From assembly GCF_022048975.1 (NCBI RefSeq), contig NZ_JAKMHX010000030.1, positions 186,001 to 250,000 of the forward strand: a stretch of 64,000 nucleotides of DNA. The letters run 5' to 3'. Shown piece after piece: positions 1 through 8,764 of this stretch (position 1 is its first letter; each line of letters opens with the position of its first letter). Made by a program: the position numbers and the translations under genes. The DNA comes from Sporosarcina cyprini (GTDB taxonomy: Bacteria; Bacillota; Bacilli; Bacillales_A; Planococcaceae). The notes under the pieces are model-generated. The model saw only the letters and a program-made list of their open reading frames with translations. It did not search any database and had not been told where the DNA came from.

Positions 1-447
1 GATTTCACACTAGATGAATGTACTTTTAGAAGCCAGGATTTGATTATTCTACCTGGCGGCAATACGTGGGGAGAAGCAATCCATCTGCCGATGTTAGATA
101 AAGCTACGGAAGCTGCAGAGCAGGGTGCTCTACTGGCGGCGATTTGCGGAGCGACTATAGGACTTGCAGATATCGGTTACTTCGACACGAGAAGACATAC
201 AAGCAATGACCTGGCTTATTTAACAATGGTCAGCCCCCAGTATAAAGGTGAAATGTATTTCGAGAACGAAAGCGTAGTTTCAAGCGAAAACCTGATAACC
301 GCTTCGGGGATTGCCCCTTTGGAATTCGCCAGAGAGGTTCTGTTGTCATTGGATGTCTTTCAGACCGATACATTGACTGCATGGTATGATTTAAACAAAA
401 CCCAGCAGCCGGAGTACTTTTTTCAGCTAATGAATACAATAGGATGA
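1..447 (+). CDS. DJ-1/PfpI family protein, 5' end outside window
   Basis: The reading frame is open from the first base, so only the C-terminal 148 residues are here and the true start lies upstream. The segment around 'AAICGAT' is the nucleophile elbow of the DJ-1/PfpI class I glutamine-amidotransferase-like fold, with the Cys as probable nucleophile, preceded by 'LPGGNTWGE', typical of the loop binding the second active-site residue. Members include YdeA/YoaZ-like stress proteins and putative deglycases; the exact activity cannot be told from this part. The gene runs toward the oppositely oriented HAD phosphatase and shares a hairpin terminator with it. Confidence 0.85.
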   Translation, partial: DFTLDECTFRSQDLIILPGGNTWGEAIHLPMLDKATEAAEQGALLAAICGATIGLADIGYFDTRRHTSNDLAYLTMVSPQYKGEMYFENESVVSSENLITASGIAPLEFAREVLLSLDVFQTDTLTAWYDLNKTQQPEYFFQLMNTIG

Positions 448-453
448 AACCAA

Positions 454-486
454 AAAAGCCTCGCGGCAGGAAAACGCGGGCTTTTA
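454..486. terminator. bidirectional intrinsic terminator
   Basis: The arms AAAAGCC-(T)-CGCG and CGCG-GGCTTTT form a stem with one bulged base. The run of A/T on both sides lets it serve the DJ-1 gene on the plus strand and the HAD phosphatase on the minus strand, whose stop overlaps it. Confidence 0.75.
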
Positions 487-1014
487 TTCGTTTTGCGAAT
501 CTTGAATCATCCATTCCACAGCACTCGGTAAGTCAGGAAAAACAGCATCCGCAAGCGGATCAGATTGGCCGAGGAACACACCTTTCGTTCCAGCTTTTTT
601 GCCAGCCATGACATCAGTGTCCGTATCTCCGACCATATAGGATTTCGACAAGTCGACTTGATATCGGTTAGCCAAATCCTCGATCAGCTTGCTGTTCGGC
701 TTGCGGCAAGCACACCCGGATTTTGGCTTATGCGGGCAGTATGCTACATCGTGGACAATAGCTCCTTTTTTCCGCAACTCTTCTATCATATGGTCGTGAA
801 TCGCCTGGAGCTGAGTTTCTTTCATAAAACCGAGGCCGACACCACCTTGATTCGTCACGACAAAAATATAGTCAAAATGAGCATTCAGCTTTTTTATAGC
901 TGCCGGTACGCCGGGTAGGAAGTAAAAATCACGAGGACGGTTAACAAATTTGACCCGGTCGGTGAGCACTTCATTGATGACTCCATCCCGATCTAAAAAA
1001 ACCGCATTTTTCAT
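484..1014 (-). CDS. D,D-heptose 1,7-bisphosphate phosphatase-like HAD hydrolase
   Basis: HAD-superfamily phosphatase of the GmhB/HisB-N type (176 aa). The DxD nucleophile is D8/D10 ('FLDRDGVIN'), the Thr/Asn motif II is 'VVTNQGG' (52-58), and 'GDTDTD' (129-134) is the metal-binding motif. A CxHx5CxC zinc cluster (C93, H95, C101, C103) marks the GmhB subfamily, which removes the 7-phosphate from heptose bisphosphate in ADP/GDP-heptose synthesis. No other heptose gene is nearby, so the substrate in this organism is uncertain. A GGAGGG ribosome site sits upstream of the ATG. The gene appears monocistronic. Confidence 0.88.
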   Translation of the reverse strand: MKNAVFLDRDGVINEVLTDRVKFVNRPRDFYFLPGVPAAIKKLNAHFDYIFVVTNQGGVGLGFMKETQLQAIHDHMIEELRKKGAIVHDVAYCPHKPKSGCACRKPNSKLIEDLANRYQVDLSKSYMVGDTDTDVMAGKKAGTKGVFLGQSDPLADAVFPDLPSAVEWMIQDSQNE

Positions 1015-1090
1015 TTGGTTCCCTCCTTGATATTATCCGGAAAGCTCCGTTTTTAATGAATCATTCATTCTAGTTTACATAATAATATTA

Positions 1091-1891
1091 TTATACTTCA
1101 CACAATTCAAGTTCATATTTTACTTCCGCATTGTTCTTCAGCAACATTTCTTCGTTGATAGCATCGCCTGTTCTTTTATCGACCGTTTTCCGCCAAATTT
1201 CGTTCCGCCGATAATTTTTGCCATCTTGTTGATAAAAGGCATGCGCTTTTTCAACAATATGATAGGAAAAGTCTAATTCAACATTGGAATAAATGGCTCC
1301 CTTTAAATGACGATCTGTCAGCCACAATTTAATTTGAAATGTATTCTCCGTCTCATTTTTAAAACGCAGATCTACATAATTATAAAAAACGCTCGCCCCG
1401 CTGCCGAATGGCAATACACGACCTTCGTCCGGAAATGGATCGAAGCTATGATGATGTCTTTCCACAACAGTGAGCGGCGTATGCAGTGCCATCCAATACA
1501 ATAAGTTGGCAAGCTGACAAACGCCTCCGCCGATTCCGGTTTTCACTTCGCCTCTCGAGAGTTGCATCCCCTCAATATAGCCTTTCGCCTTCGTTGCGCG
1601 TCCAACAACTCGCCAAAACGAAAACACTTCTCCCGGTCGTATAAGGATTCCATCAATAGCATCGGAAGCAATTTTAAGATTAACCACTTTATTCTCCTGC
1701 AGCTGTGGATCGCTGCTGCCGAGCTTTCGCCGCAATAACGATTGGTGCTTCTTGCAAGTAAACAGATACGTGCTTTGCTCTTTTTTAGTAGCAAACTGTT
1801 TCCTGTCTCTCCAATTAGCCAGCCCCCGGAACAGCCGCTTTTGTTCAATGCGAGCATGATAAAAAAATGGATGTATTTCAGATAGCCTCAT
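1091..1891 (-). CDS. VanW family protein
   Basis: VanW-domain protein (266 aa). The ATG two codons inside the longest frame is preferred because AAGGGGAG lies 7 bases before it. The conserved block 'GEVFSFWRVVGR' followed by 'TGIGGGVCQLANLLY' is the VanW core. The family occurs as an accessory gene in vanB-type clusters and widely outside resistance loci in Firmicutes; its biochemical role is unsettled, with cell-wall peptide binding suggested. No van genes are nearby, so this is the housekeeping type. No signal peptide is visible. Confidence 0.88.
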   Translation of the reverse strand: MRLSEIHPFFYHARIEQKRLFRGLANWRDRKQFATKKEQSTYLFTCKKHQSLLRRKLGSSDPQLQENKVVNLKIASDAIDGILIRPGEVFSFWRVVGRATKAKGYIEGMQLSRGEVKTGIGGGVCQLANLLYWMALHTPLTVVERHHHSFDPFPDEGRVLPFGSGASVFYNYVDLRFKNETENTFQIKLWLTDRHLKGAIYSNVELDFSYHIVEKAHAFYQQDGKNYRRNEIWRKTVDKRTGDAINEEMLLKNNAEVKYELELCEV

Positions 1892-2042
1892 TGACATTCT
1901 CCCCTTAACAGATCTTATCCATTCCTATTCGCTAGATGTGGGAAGGATTCCTTGTTATGAGAAAAATGTTGTTCTTATACATCTTTATTTAGAAAGTATA
2001 AAAATATTTAGCGGAACTGCTTCCTTTCAATAAACCAAGCAT

Positions 2043-2678
2043 TCAGTTCCCAGCGATAAATGGTGTTTGATGAAAATAGGTCTTCTTTTCAATCTGTTCC
2101 ACAAGAAAACGGGCAATATCCCTGTTTGAAATTTTGCTGCCTGGCATATCGATCAGATTTTTTCGTATTTCACCTTGTTCCGGTCCTTCATAGACAAAAG
2201 GTAACCGGAAAAGTGTCCATGCTAAATCGGATTGTTTTAACATGTCATGTTCCTTCCGTTTATCTACCATCATCTTTGAGAATAAAATCTCAAATACCCC
2301 TGCTCCAAATCGATTAATGAGGTTTTTACGGTCTCCAACTAGTGTAAGAGAACCACCTGTCACGCCAATATACCTTTGAATGCCTTGCTCCTTCATCTGA
2401 GATAGAATCAGTTTTGTAACTTCACTATAGAGCGGCATCGCTCTAACAGGCTGTCCAAATGTATTTATGACTGTATCGCAGTTCTGAATTGTCTCTTCGA
2501 TCGACTCGGCATTTAATGCATCACCAACAATCAATTCTACTCCTTCCAGATGCTTATGCACGCGCTCCGGATCCCGTACAAGCATCCTTACACGATAGCC
2601 TCTTTCCAACCCAGTTTCCGCTATGTATTTCCCCACTTTTCCTGTTCCGCCGATTACGGCAATACGTCGCTGTACCAT
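2043..2678 (-). CDS. NAD(P)-binding oxidoreductase, NmrA/SDR-like
   Basis: Atypical short-chain dehydrogenase (211 aa) with an N-terminal Rossmann glycine motif 'GGTGKVG' (10-16), 'RDPERV' after the second strand (a probable NADP-binding Arg), and 'GVTGGSL' in the position of the catalytic Ser loop. It resembles NAD(P)H-binding (NmrA-like) proteins such as YwnB/YhfK of Bacillus; the substrate is unknown. An AAGGGGG site lies 7 bases before the ATG. It starts 15 bases after the upstream acetyltransferase gene ends, so the two are probably one transcript. Confidence 0.85.
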   Translation of the reverse strand: MVQRRIAVIGGTGKVGKYIAETGLERGYRVRMLVRDPERVHKHLEGVELIVGDALNAESIEETIQNCDTVINTFGQPVRAMPLYSEVTKLILSQMKEQGIQRYIGVTGGSLTLVGDRKNLINRFGAGVFEILFSKMMVDKRKEHDMLKQSDLAWTLFRLPFVYEGPEQGEIRKNLIDMPGSKISNRDIARFLVEQIEKKTYFHQTPFIAGN

Positions 2679-2693
2679 TCAAAATCCCCCTTT

Positions 2694-3131
2694 TCACTCT
2701 AGACTTTTAGAAAAACCGGAGCTCCTCACTACATATCCGTTTGTTTTGTAGAAAGCATGAGCCGCCAATCGTTCATCCCGGTTTCCGCTATTCAAAGTAA
2801 TACTATTGCAATTATTATTTCTAGCCCATTCTTCGATCGATTGCAACAAAATGGTGCCTACGCCTAGCTTCCTCACTTTCGAGTCAACGACAAAGGCTAG
2901 AATTCTTACATAACTGCCATCCCTTTCAAATTGAAACATGCGGCAAACACCTGCAAAGCCAATCACTTTTCCCTCATTGACTGCTACAAAGGAATGATAG
3001 GCTTCCTGTTCACCTAGAAGGTTAAAGCGCTCTTCAATTTCCTGCAAAGAACTTGGATAGCCTAACTGTTCGAAAAGCTGAACAAGCGCTTTATAATCCT
3101 GTCTAGCTAAGTTTCGCACTTCAACTTCCAT
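2694..3131 (-). CDS. GNAT family N-acetyltransferase
   Basis: Single GNAT domain (145 aa). The acetyl-CoA pyrophosphate-binding motif is 'RKLGVGT' (87-93), followed by a helix and a C-terminal 'AAHAFYKTNGYVV' motif B segment. An AAGGGGGG site precedes the ATG. It is first in a two-gene unit with the NAD(P)-binding oxidoreductase. The acceptor substrate cannot be read from the sequence. Confidence 0.88.
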   Translation of the reverse strand: MEVEVRNLARQDYKALVQLFEQLGYPSSLQEIEERFNLLGEQEAYHSFVAVNEGKVIGFAGVCRMFQFERDGSYVRILAFVVDSKVRKLGVGTILLQSIEEWARNNNCNSITLNSGNRDERLAAHAFYKTNGYVVRSSGFSKSLE

Positions 3132-3494
3132 CTACAATTCCCCCCTTGAATCATATAGTTACTGCTCGATATTAGAAGCAGTTAGTCATCCCATGAATCG
3201 TGATGATTGTTGGCACATGGTTAGTATCCATAGTTCTAGCTTTGCTCATTAACAAAGCCCCTTTGATTTGATCATAACCAAAGGGGCCAGCTACTTCCAT
3301 TATTATTGTATTGTTTAGAAGTTTATTCTTATTTGGAGTGCTCAATTATTCCAGTGACTGCCCGTATGCCAGAGTGCTCATGTATTCCAGACTGCCCGTT
3401 TCTACCTACCACTGATTTGTTGACCAAGCTTACCCATTCCCTATTCCAATGGCTGTTATTGAGAATGAAAATGTTCAATGCATTGCATTTTGTA
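3132..3494. other. intergenic stretch, no gene seen
   Basis: About 360 bases hold one clear hairpin terminator (3250-3287) and no frame with a convincing start, ribosome site or recognisable protein on either strand. Confidence 0.5.
3250..3287 (-). terminator. intrinsic terminator downstream of plsC
   Basis: Perfect 9-bp arms GCCCCTTTG / CAAAGGGGC with a 13-base loop; read on the minus strand they are followed by TTTGTT. It probably ends the acyltransferase transcript, although it is about 210 bases from that stop. Confidence 0.65.
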
Positions 3495-4088
3495 TTATTC
3501 TTCGACAGCAACAAGCCTGCCGGATTGCAGTGCATTCATCTGTTCCGAAAGTTGAACTGTGCACAACGCGAGTTCTTCCTTCGTTTTACTTTCGACATAG
3601 AACGGCTCCCCGAAAGTTATTGTTGCTTTCCTCACTTTCAGCAGTTCCCGAATGGTTCGAGGACCTTCGTATATTGCAGGGACAACCGGCACCTTTGCGA
3701 GACTAGCGATGGTGATCGCTCCCCGCTTCAATGCGACATCTTCAGTTGTTCGAGTGCCCCCGGGGAAAATACCAACCACTTCTCCACTTTTTAATAATTT
3801 CACTGGAATTTTGATGCTACTCGGGGAAGGATTCTCTCGGTTCACCGGAAAGGCGTTCAGTTTTCTCAGGAAAGCGGATAGGAGCTTGATGTGAAAGAGT
3901 TCTTGTTTCGCCATGAAATGTATGGGTCTTGGCAAGCACACTGCCAATATGACAACGTCCAGCCACCCGGTATGGGTACAAGTTACAATATAGCCTCCTT
4001 TAGAAGGAAGGAAATTCTTATTTCTCACTTCATATTTTCCTAACACTCCTAATAGAAGCTTTGCAATCCTTGAAACAACAGCATACAT
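3495..4088 (-). CDS. plsC: 1-acyl-sn-glycerol-3-phosphate acyltransferase
   Basis: PlsC-type acyltransferase (197 aa) that makes phosphatidic acid from lysophosphatidic acid at the membrane. The catalytic HX4D is H39-TGWL-D44, and the glycerol-phosphate-binding motif appears as 'FPGGTR' (108-113), with Gly replacing the usual Glu of FPEGTR. A hydrophobic N-terminus could lie on the membrane. An AAAGGTGAT site precedes the ATG. The genome may carry more than one PlsC, so the gene symbol is by family rather than proven role. Confidence 0.85.
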   Translation of the reverse strand: MYAVVSRIAKLLLGVLGKYEVRNKNFLPSKGGYIVTCTHTGWLDVVILAVCLPRPIHFMAKQELFHIKLLSAFLRKLNAFPVNRENPSPSSIKIPVKLLKSGEVVGIFPGGTRTTEDVALKRGAITIASLAKVPVVPAIYEGPRTIRELLKVRKATITFGEPFYVESKTKEELALCTVQLSEQMNALQSGRLVAVEE

Positions 4089-4294
4089 ATATAATCACCT
4101 TTTTATTATCTTGTTATATTACTAGGTACTAATTATAGAGTAATAGAGCTGTTTATTCCAGTTAAAGCAAGGTTTCCTCTTTCTAACGCTTTTATAGATC
4201 AACTTGTAGGATTATAAATACAAAAACTATGTTAAAGTTATTGGGAGATATTGAATAACAGATCATCTGTTGTGGTATCTTGTCTGTTAAATAA

Positions 4295-4960
4295 TTATTG
4301 TACATGAATCGATTTTCGCAAGTCTCCTAAAAGTGGGTACATACTATCCCCACCTTCCACCGGATATCGAAAAGTAATTGCCAGTACGTGTTCATCAACC
4401 TCATAAGCAATAAATCCTTTTATCGGATAATCAAAAAACTGCATTTTTCCATTCAACGCATTTTCTTCTGTTGGTGTGTCTTCCAAATCAAAACTTTCGT
4501 CGTATCCTTCTGTTTCAAACCGTTCCTGAAGGTTCGAGACAGCATTTTCGAGAGTTGTGTGCTCTATAATTTCTAAAGAAATGTGGTAATTAGCATCATC
4601 AATTGAATAAGTAATTTGGTTTTGCTTCACTTCAGGGACACCGAACATTTCATCCAATCGATAAGAAATGGCATAAGGCTGAATTTCATAATTAATTACT
4701 TTGACTTCCTGGTCCCTACCTTCAACATTTCTAATTAGGGTTTCGGTGGATCCTGTTTGAGGCTCCATGTTAGATTGATTGTCCTCCATCACATCTTTTG
4801 AATTCGATTGATTTTTATTGTTTTCGGATTCTTTTTCAACTTCTTGTTCAGCATCATTCGTATCATCGTTCATTTGATTATTAGTTGTTTGACTTCCCTC
4901 GTTACTACATGCCGTTAATAATCCAATTATCGCAATAACACCTAGCAACTTTTTCACCAT
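4295..4960 (-). CDS. putative lipoprotein, unknown function
   Basis: 221 residues with a lipoprotein signal: basic MVKK, a hydrophobic core and the lipobox 'LLTAC' with Cys18 as the lipidated residue. An Asn/Glu/Asp-rich linker (about 20-75) is followed by a folded region of about 140 residues that I do not recognise. TTGGAG lies 5 bases before the ATG. It stands alone, with no gene for about 900 bases upstream. Confidence 0.75.
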   Translation of the reverse strand: MVKKLLGVIAIIGLLTACSNEGSQTTNNQMNDDTNDAEQEVEKESENNKNQSNSKDVMEDNQSNMEPQTGSTETLIRNVEGRDQEVKVINYEIQPYAISYRLDEMFGVPEVKQNQITYSIDDANYHISLEIIEHTTLENAVSNLQERFETEGYDESFDLEDTPTEENALNGKMQFFDYPIKGFIAYEVDEHVLAITFRYPVEGGDSMYPLLGDLRKSIHVQ

Positions 4961-5876
4961 TTGTCTCCAACCCCTTTATGTTTAAAATAGTACTTTATAG
5001 TAGACAATCTTCTATTCCTTAATTAATCACTTGCTGTATCGTTTGCCATATTACTCACCCCTAATCCTGCACAATTGCTGTACCACAGGAATACAACACT
5101 CTCTAACTAAATTACTGCATTTCGTATTTTAGTTTACGTGTCGCAATCTTTTTCTTAACATAATATTAATTAGGATATTATTAGATAATAGGACGATGTC
5201 AGCACACCACTTCCTTTATCATAGCCGATACAAGCTGTATAAATTCCTACTATTTAATTTTTAGTCACAATCAAATCGCAAGATATAAGAGTGAGCTTGC
5301 TATCCGCAAAAGTAGTTTATCCAACCTCCCTCATATTTTTTTCAGATGGTAAAGAAAAAGAGTTGAAAATCGATTCAATTTCCAACTCTTTTTCTGACTA
5401 TATGGCTTTGGCAATTGCAATGAATAAGTTGAATTGTTTACTGTACAGGAATCCCAATCCAAACCAGTCATCGTCTCTTTCCGATTAGCAATGTAATTTG
5501 GGCCATTGTGAAGGTCAATGATGACTTTTTTCGATAGGCGACATACTTGGATTCCCAAAAATCCGCATATTTAATAGAAGTGTTCAAGTAATTCCGAACG
5601 AACCCCCCTAGTGAAAAGCCCTTCACCGCTCTCCCTTGCAACTATGCGATTTGGAGCAGTTCTCTCTTGCTTGAAAGAAGCTGAAGGCATGCAGTGCATT
5701 TAAGGATAAATTTGCTAGAGAATTACGACCATTTGCCGCCTTCTTGGTATATTGTAATTTCCTTTTAGATAAGCATTGTGAGATTGCCAATAAGGAACTC
5801 TTCTTTCATCAAGTGCCTTCAGTCCACTTCTTCTTTTCTAGCCAATTACTCCGTTTCTACCGTGTTTCCGTCTCTA
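4961..5876. other. long intergenic region with a possible gene remnant
   Basis: About 900 bases without an intact gene. At roughly 5395-5620 on the minus strand, two adjoining frames read protein-like text: 'GFVRNYLNTSIKYADFWE' in one, and 'KVIIDLHNGPNYIANRKE' after a one-base shift. They end at a strong hairpin. This looks like the decayed 3' end of a gene, but the family is not recognised. The rest is AT-rich with no supported feature. Confidence 0.3.
5354..5394. terminator. hairpin, probable intrinsic terminator
   Basis: 12-bp perfect arms GAAAAAGAGTTG / CAACTCTTTTTC around a 17-base loop. Because the arms end in A/T runs it could act in both directions. It lies just downstream of the possible minus-strand gene remnant. 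Confidence 0.6.
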
Positions 5877-6689
5877 CTAAGCAGAATACTTTTCATTGCA
5901 ATACGCAATAATATTAACCATGAATTGCAAAAGATCATCAATTTTTTGCTTTTTCGATTTAGCATATCCCGTTCTCCTGCCTTCCCGAAGGCTGATCACT
6001 TCGTTAATAAGGGGATGCCATCTTTCTGGAACGTGATCACAAGCATATGTGCATGCTTTGATCTTTGAAGTGACAGCTCGTTCTTGTAACGTATAAAATT
6101 GACGCAACACACCTGGAACAGTCCAAAGCAACTCCTTTTCAATAAATCGATTCGGCAAGAAAACAGCGACTCTTTTATATTTCTTCAACGTATTGATTCG
6201 CCCAGCCCAATATCGGTTCATATTCTGGAGTATAAAAGTAGTCAACTCACTTTCTTCTACTTTTATGGAGAACGAAGAAATGTCCGGGCCTGTCACACGG
6301 ATGCCCTTGTTCTTCAACATCCACCATGTGACTGGATTCATCTCATGCTTGCTGCGCATAGTATTACCACCATTAACATAAAGGCAATCGCTTATATGAT
6401 CCGAATTTCGACCGACTTCATTCTTTAGAACATAACTGCCATCCATCTCTATCGTATGTTTCCGTTTTAATTCTTGATGGATGTGGCTGATTGCTTGTAC
6501 TTCCTCATCCCCTAATGGTTTGTTGACCACCGCCATGAAGTCAATATCGCTGGAACCTTCTTGATAGGCATCAAATGCAATTGAACCATGTATATACAAA
6601 CCAACGAACGTTTCAGGTAATTTTTGTAGGAATAAAGCTAGGTAGTGGTCTAATATGTGCTGTACAGGTTTTGTTATTCTAGTATCCAA
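5877..6689 (-). CDS. aminoglycoside adenylyltransferase-like nucleotidyltransferase
   Basis: 270 residues: an N-terminal polymerase-beta-type nucleotidyltransferase domain with GS35-36 and the DxD pair D48/D50 ('GSSDIDFMAVV'), then a helical C-terminal domain like that of AadA/ANT(9) enzymes (DUF4111). Enzymes of this kind transfer AMP to spectinomycin or streptomycin, but many chromosomal relatives have no proven drug substrate. The start is TTG, with AGGGGA 7 bases upstream. No mobile-element context surrounds it, so it is likely a resident gene. Confidence 0.78.
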   Translation of the reverse strand: MDTRITKPVQHILDHYLALFLQKLPETFVGLYIHGSIAFDAYQEGSSDIDFMAVVNKPLGDEEVQAISHIHQELKRKHTIEMDGSYVLKNEVGRNSDHISDCLYVNGGNTMRSKHEMNPVTWWMLKNKGIRVTGPDISSFSIKVEESELTTFILQNMNRYWAGRINTLKKYKRVAVFLPNRFIEKELLWTVPGVLRQFYTLQERAVTSKIKACTYACDHVPERWHPLINEVISLREGRRTGYAKSKKQKIDDLLQFMVNIIAYCNEKYSA

Positions 6690-6760
6690 AAATATCCCCT
6701 ACTCTCATGTCTCTTAAAAAGCAAGGATAATTAAGAGACCTTTGCTTCATCATGTAAACT

Positions 6761-7527
6761 TCATTTTACTGCCTCAAATGTAAAGGTTTGATCGTATCTC
6801 TTAGGCATGGTTCCATATTGATAATCTGCCGACACCACTACATCTGTAAAACCGATACTTTGTAAAATAAGCCTGAATTCCTCCACTCCATACCAACGGA
6901 TCGCAAAACGTTGCAACTCCGTTTGCATTAAGTCGCCGTTACGCCATTTTTCATATCGTAAATAGGACACTTTGCTCTGTCGAAACAAATCTGCTTCAAT
7001 TAATTTTTCTTCCATCGTGATCGTGTCACCATTGGGTAAGGAAAACGTGGAATTTGCTACTACCTACCAATCTTTTCAAACTGTGCTTCCGGAAGAAACA
7101 GATCAAGGATCAATCTGCCGCCCGGTTCCAGATGTCCATACAAGCTTTTTAATACCTCTATAGCTTCATTCCGTTCTTCAATCAATTGAAAAGAACCAGC
7201 AGGAATCAGAATGGCCTCATATTGTTGCGTTAATGATAGCTCTTTTATATCAGCTTCATATAAGACAGGAGTCAGCCCTCGTTCCAAGCATCTCTCACGG
7301 CAGGACAACAGCATATCGGCTGAATAATCTACACCTTCCACATGATAACCCGCCTCTAAAAGGGGGATTAAAAAGCGTCCTGAACCAACCATCGCTTCCA
7401 AAATCGGACCTTTGCAGCTTTTTAGCCTCTCTATATAATAGGGAATCTCTTCACCAAACGAATGGCCGACCGGCTTTGTGATATCGTACACTTCTGTACA
7501 AAGTTCTCCATAATAGCTAAAAGACAT
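6761..7527 (-). pseudogene. class I SAM methyltransferase broken by a frameshift
   Basis: Two minus-strand frames make one methyltransferase of about 255 aa. The first (7527 to 7060) carries the SAM-binding glycine motif 'LEAMVGSGRFLIPLL' and 'GVDYSADML', ending '...EKIGR' at TAG. After a one-base shift near 7064-7067 the protein continues as 'VANSTFSLPNGD' into 'TITMEEKL' and the C-terminal beta strands. Adding one A to the GGTAGGTAG run restores a continuous 'EKIGKVVANSTF'. The start is the ATG 7 bases after GGGAGG. It is either a real recent inactivation or an assembly error. Confidence 0.75.
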
Positions 7528-7690
7528 TTTATGACCTCCCATTTTGAATCATAATAATAGCTAGTTTTTTTGCTTCCTATCAATGATGATTCATAGTCTA
7601 CAATTTTACTATAATAAGAACACTCTAACATATTTAACCATCAAATACATCTCATGACAGGTCAACTCTACTATTCGCAACGCTTCAAAT

Positions 7691-7719
7691 TTGACAAAAA
7701 TATTTATTTATGCTATAAT
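7691..7719 (+). promoter_or_regulatory. consensus sigma-A promoter
   Basis: TTGACA (7691-7696) and TATAAT (7714-7719) are both perfect, with exactly 17 bases between. Transcription should start near 7726, giving a leader of about 65 bases before the methyltransferase gene. Confidence 0.85.
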
Positions 7720-7749
7720 TTACAAAAATATAATAGATGTGTATAATTA

Positions 7750-7777
7750 GATTCTCCTGGCCAGGGGAATCTTTTTT
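7750..7777 (+). terminator. leader terminator before the LCM-type methyltransferase
   Basis: GATTC-T-CCT, loop GGCC, then AGG-G-GAATC and seven T: a compact intrinsic terminator placed between a perfect promoter and the ribosome site of the gene. Read-through would be needed for expression, which suggests attenuation control. Confidence 0.75.
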
Positions 7778-7791
7778 TATTGGGGAGGATA

Positions 7792-8712
7792 ATGTATTTG
7801 GAGAATCAACAAGCAAGCTTTACTTCCGTCTTGACAGCTTTCGGACGTGCCTACCACAGTCGTTTCGATACACCGAAAATTTTTGATGACTTTCTTGTTA
7901 ATGACTTGATCGCTGAGAAAGAATTTGAGGAGATTAGCCGCAACATGGTAAATGGTATTGATTTTTTCAATCCATCCATTAAAGAAAAATATCAAAACTG
8001 TCCCGATAAAATCCTTCGTTGGATCAATCATTTACAATTGGCTCCTACATCAGTTGGCCGCTCGGCTTATTGCGAACAAGTCTTGCACAATGAGATTCTA
8101 TTGGGCACCACTCAGTATGTAATTTTAGGTGCCGGCTTGGATACGTATAGTTTTCGCCATTCAGATGTAAGCAACTTAGATATCTATGAGGTTGATCATC
8201 CCGCTACACAAGAATCCAAAAAGTTAAGGATTCAGAAAGCCGGTTGGTCCATACCAAGCCACTTGCATTTTGTTCCAATGGATTTCAGTGAGGGATATGA
8301 TTGTAAAGGTCTTTTAGAGTCTAGTTTCTCACCTGATAAAAAAACCTTTTTCAGTCTGCTGGGAGTATCCTACTATCTGAAGAAAGAGGAAATTGCTGAA
8401 TTGCTGAAAGCGTTATTTGCTGATGTTCCAGCAGGCAGTTCGATTGTTTTTGATTATGCTGATGAACAGCTGTTTAGGGAAAAAGGAAGATCAAATCGAG
8501 TACAGCAGATGGTCCAGCTGGCTTCTGCCACAGGCGAACCAATGAAGTCATGCTTTTCGTTCGAGGAATTAGAGCGGTTACTGGAGGAAACAGGTTTATT
8601 AATTTATGAACACTTATCTCCAGTCGACATTCAAGAGCAATTTTTTGAAAACAGATCCGATGAATTGTCCGCATTCGAAACAATCCATTATGTACATGCC
8701 GAGAAACGATAA
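7792..8712 (+). CDS. class I SAM-dependent methyltransferase, LCM family
   Basis: 306-residue methyltransferase of the leucine-carboxyl-methyltransferase-like (PPM/TIGR00027) family, which includes O-methyltransferases of secondary metabolism. The SAM-binding motif I is 'VILGAGLDTYSFR' (about 110-122), followed by 'YEVDHP' (motif II) and 'FSLLGVSYYL' (motif IV region). GGGGAGG lies only 3 bases before the ATG at 7792; a TTG at 7798 has a better 9-base spacing, so the protein may be two residues shorter. It is preceded by a perfect promoter and a terminator hairpin and stands alone; the substrate is unknown. Confidence 0.85.
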   Translation: MYLENQQASFTSVLTAFGRAYHSRFDTPKIFDDFLVNDLIAEKEFEEISRNMVNGIDFFNPSIKEKYQNCPDKILRWINHLQLAPTSVGRSAYCEQVLHNEILLGTTQYVILGAGLDTYSFRHSDVSNLDIYEVDHPATQESKKLRIQKAGWSIPSHLHFVPMDFSEGYDCKGLLESSFSPDKKTFFSLLGVSYYLKKEEIAELLKALFADVPAGSSIVFDYADEQLFREKGRSNRVQQMVQLASATGEPMKSCFSFEELERLLEETGLLIYEHLSPVDIQEQFFENRSDELSAFETIHYVHAEKR

Positions 8713-8720
8713 GTTTTTCC

Positions 8721-8758
8721 GGAAGCCAACCGCCTGATATTTCAGGTGAATGGCTTCT
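8721..8758. terminator. hairpin between convergent genes
   Basis: Arms GGAAGCCA / TGGCTTC enclose a second pairing CCTGA / TCAGG. T-tails are weak on both sides, so termination is plausible but not certain. Confidence 0.5.
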
Positions 8759-8764
8759 GGCTTA

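Noticed and set aside
5331..5558. 75-codon minus-strand frame as an intact small gene
   Set aside because: No ribosome site at its start, and protein-like text continues upstream in another frame; treated only as a possible remnant.
7737..7860. leader peptide upstream of the LCM-type methyltransferase
   Set aside because: An ATG frame exists across the terminator but has no ribosome site and runs far into the gene, so it is not supported as a leader peptide.
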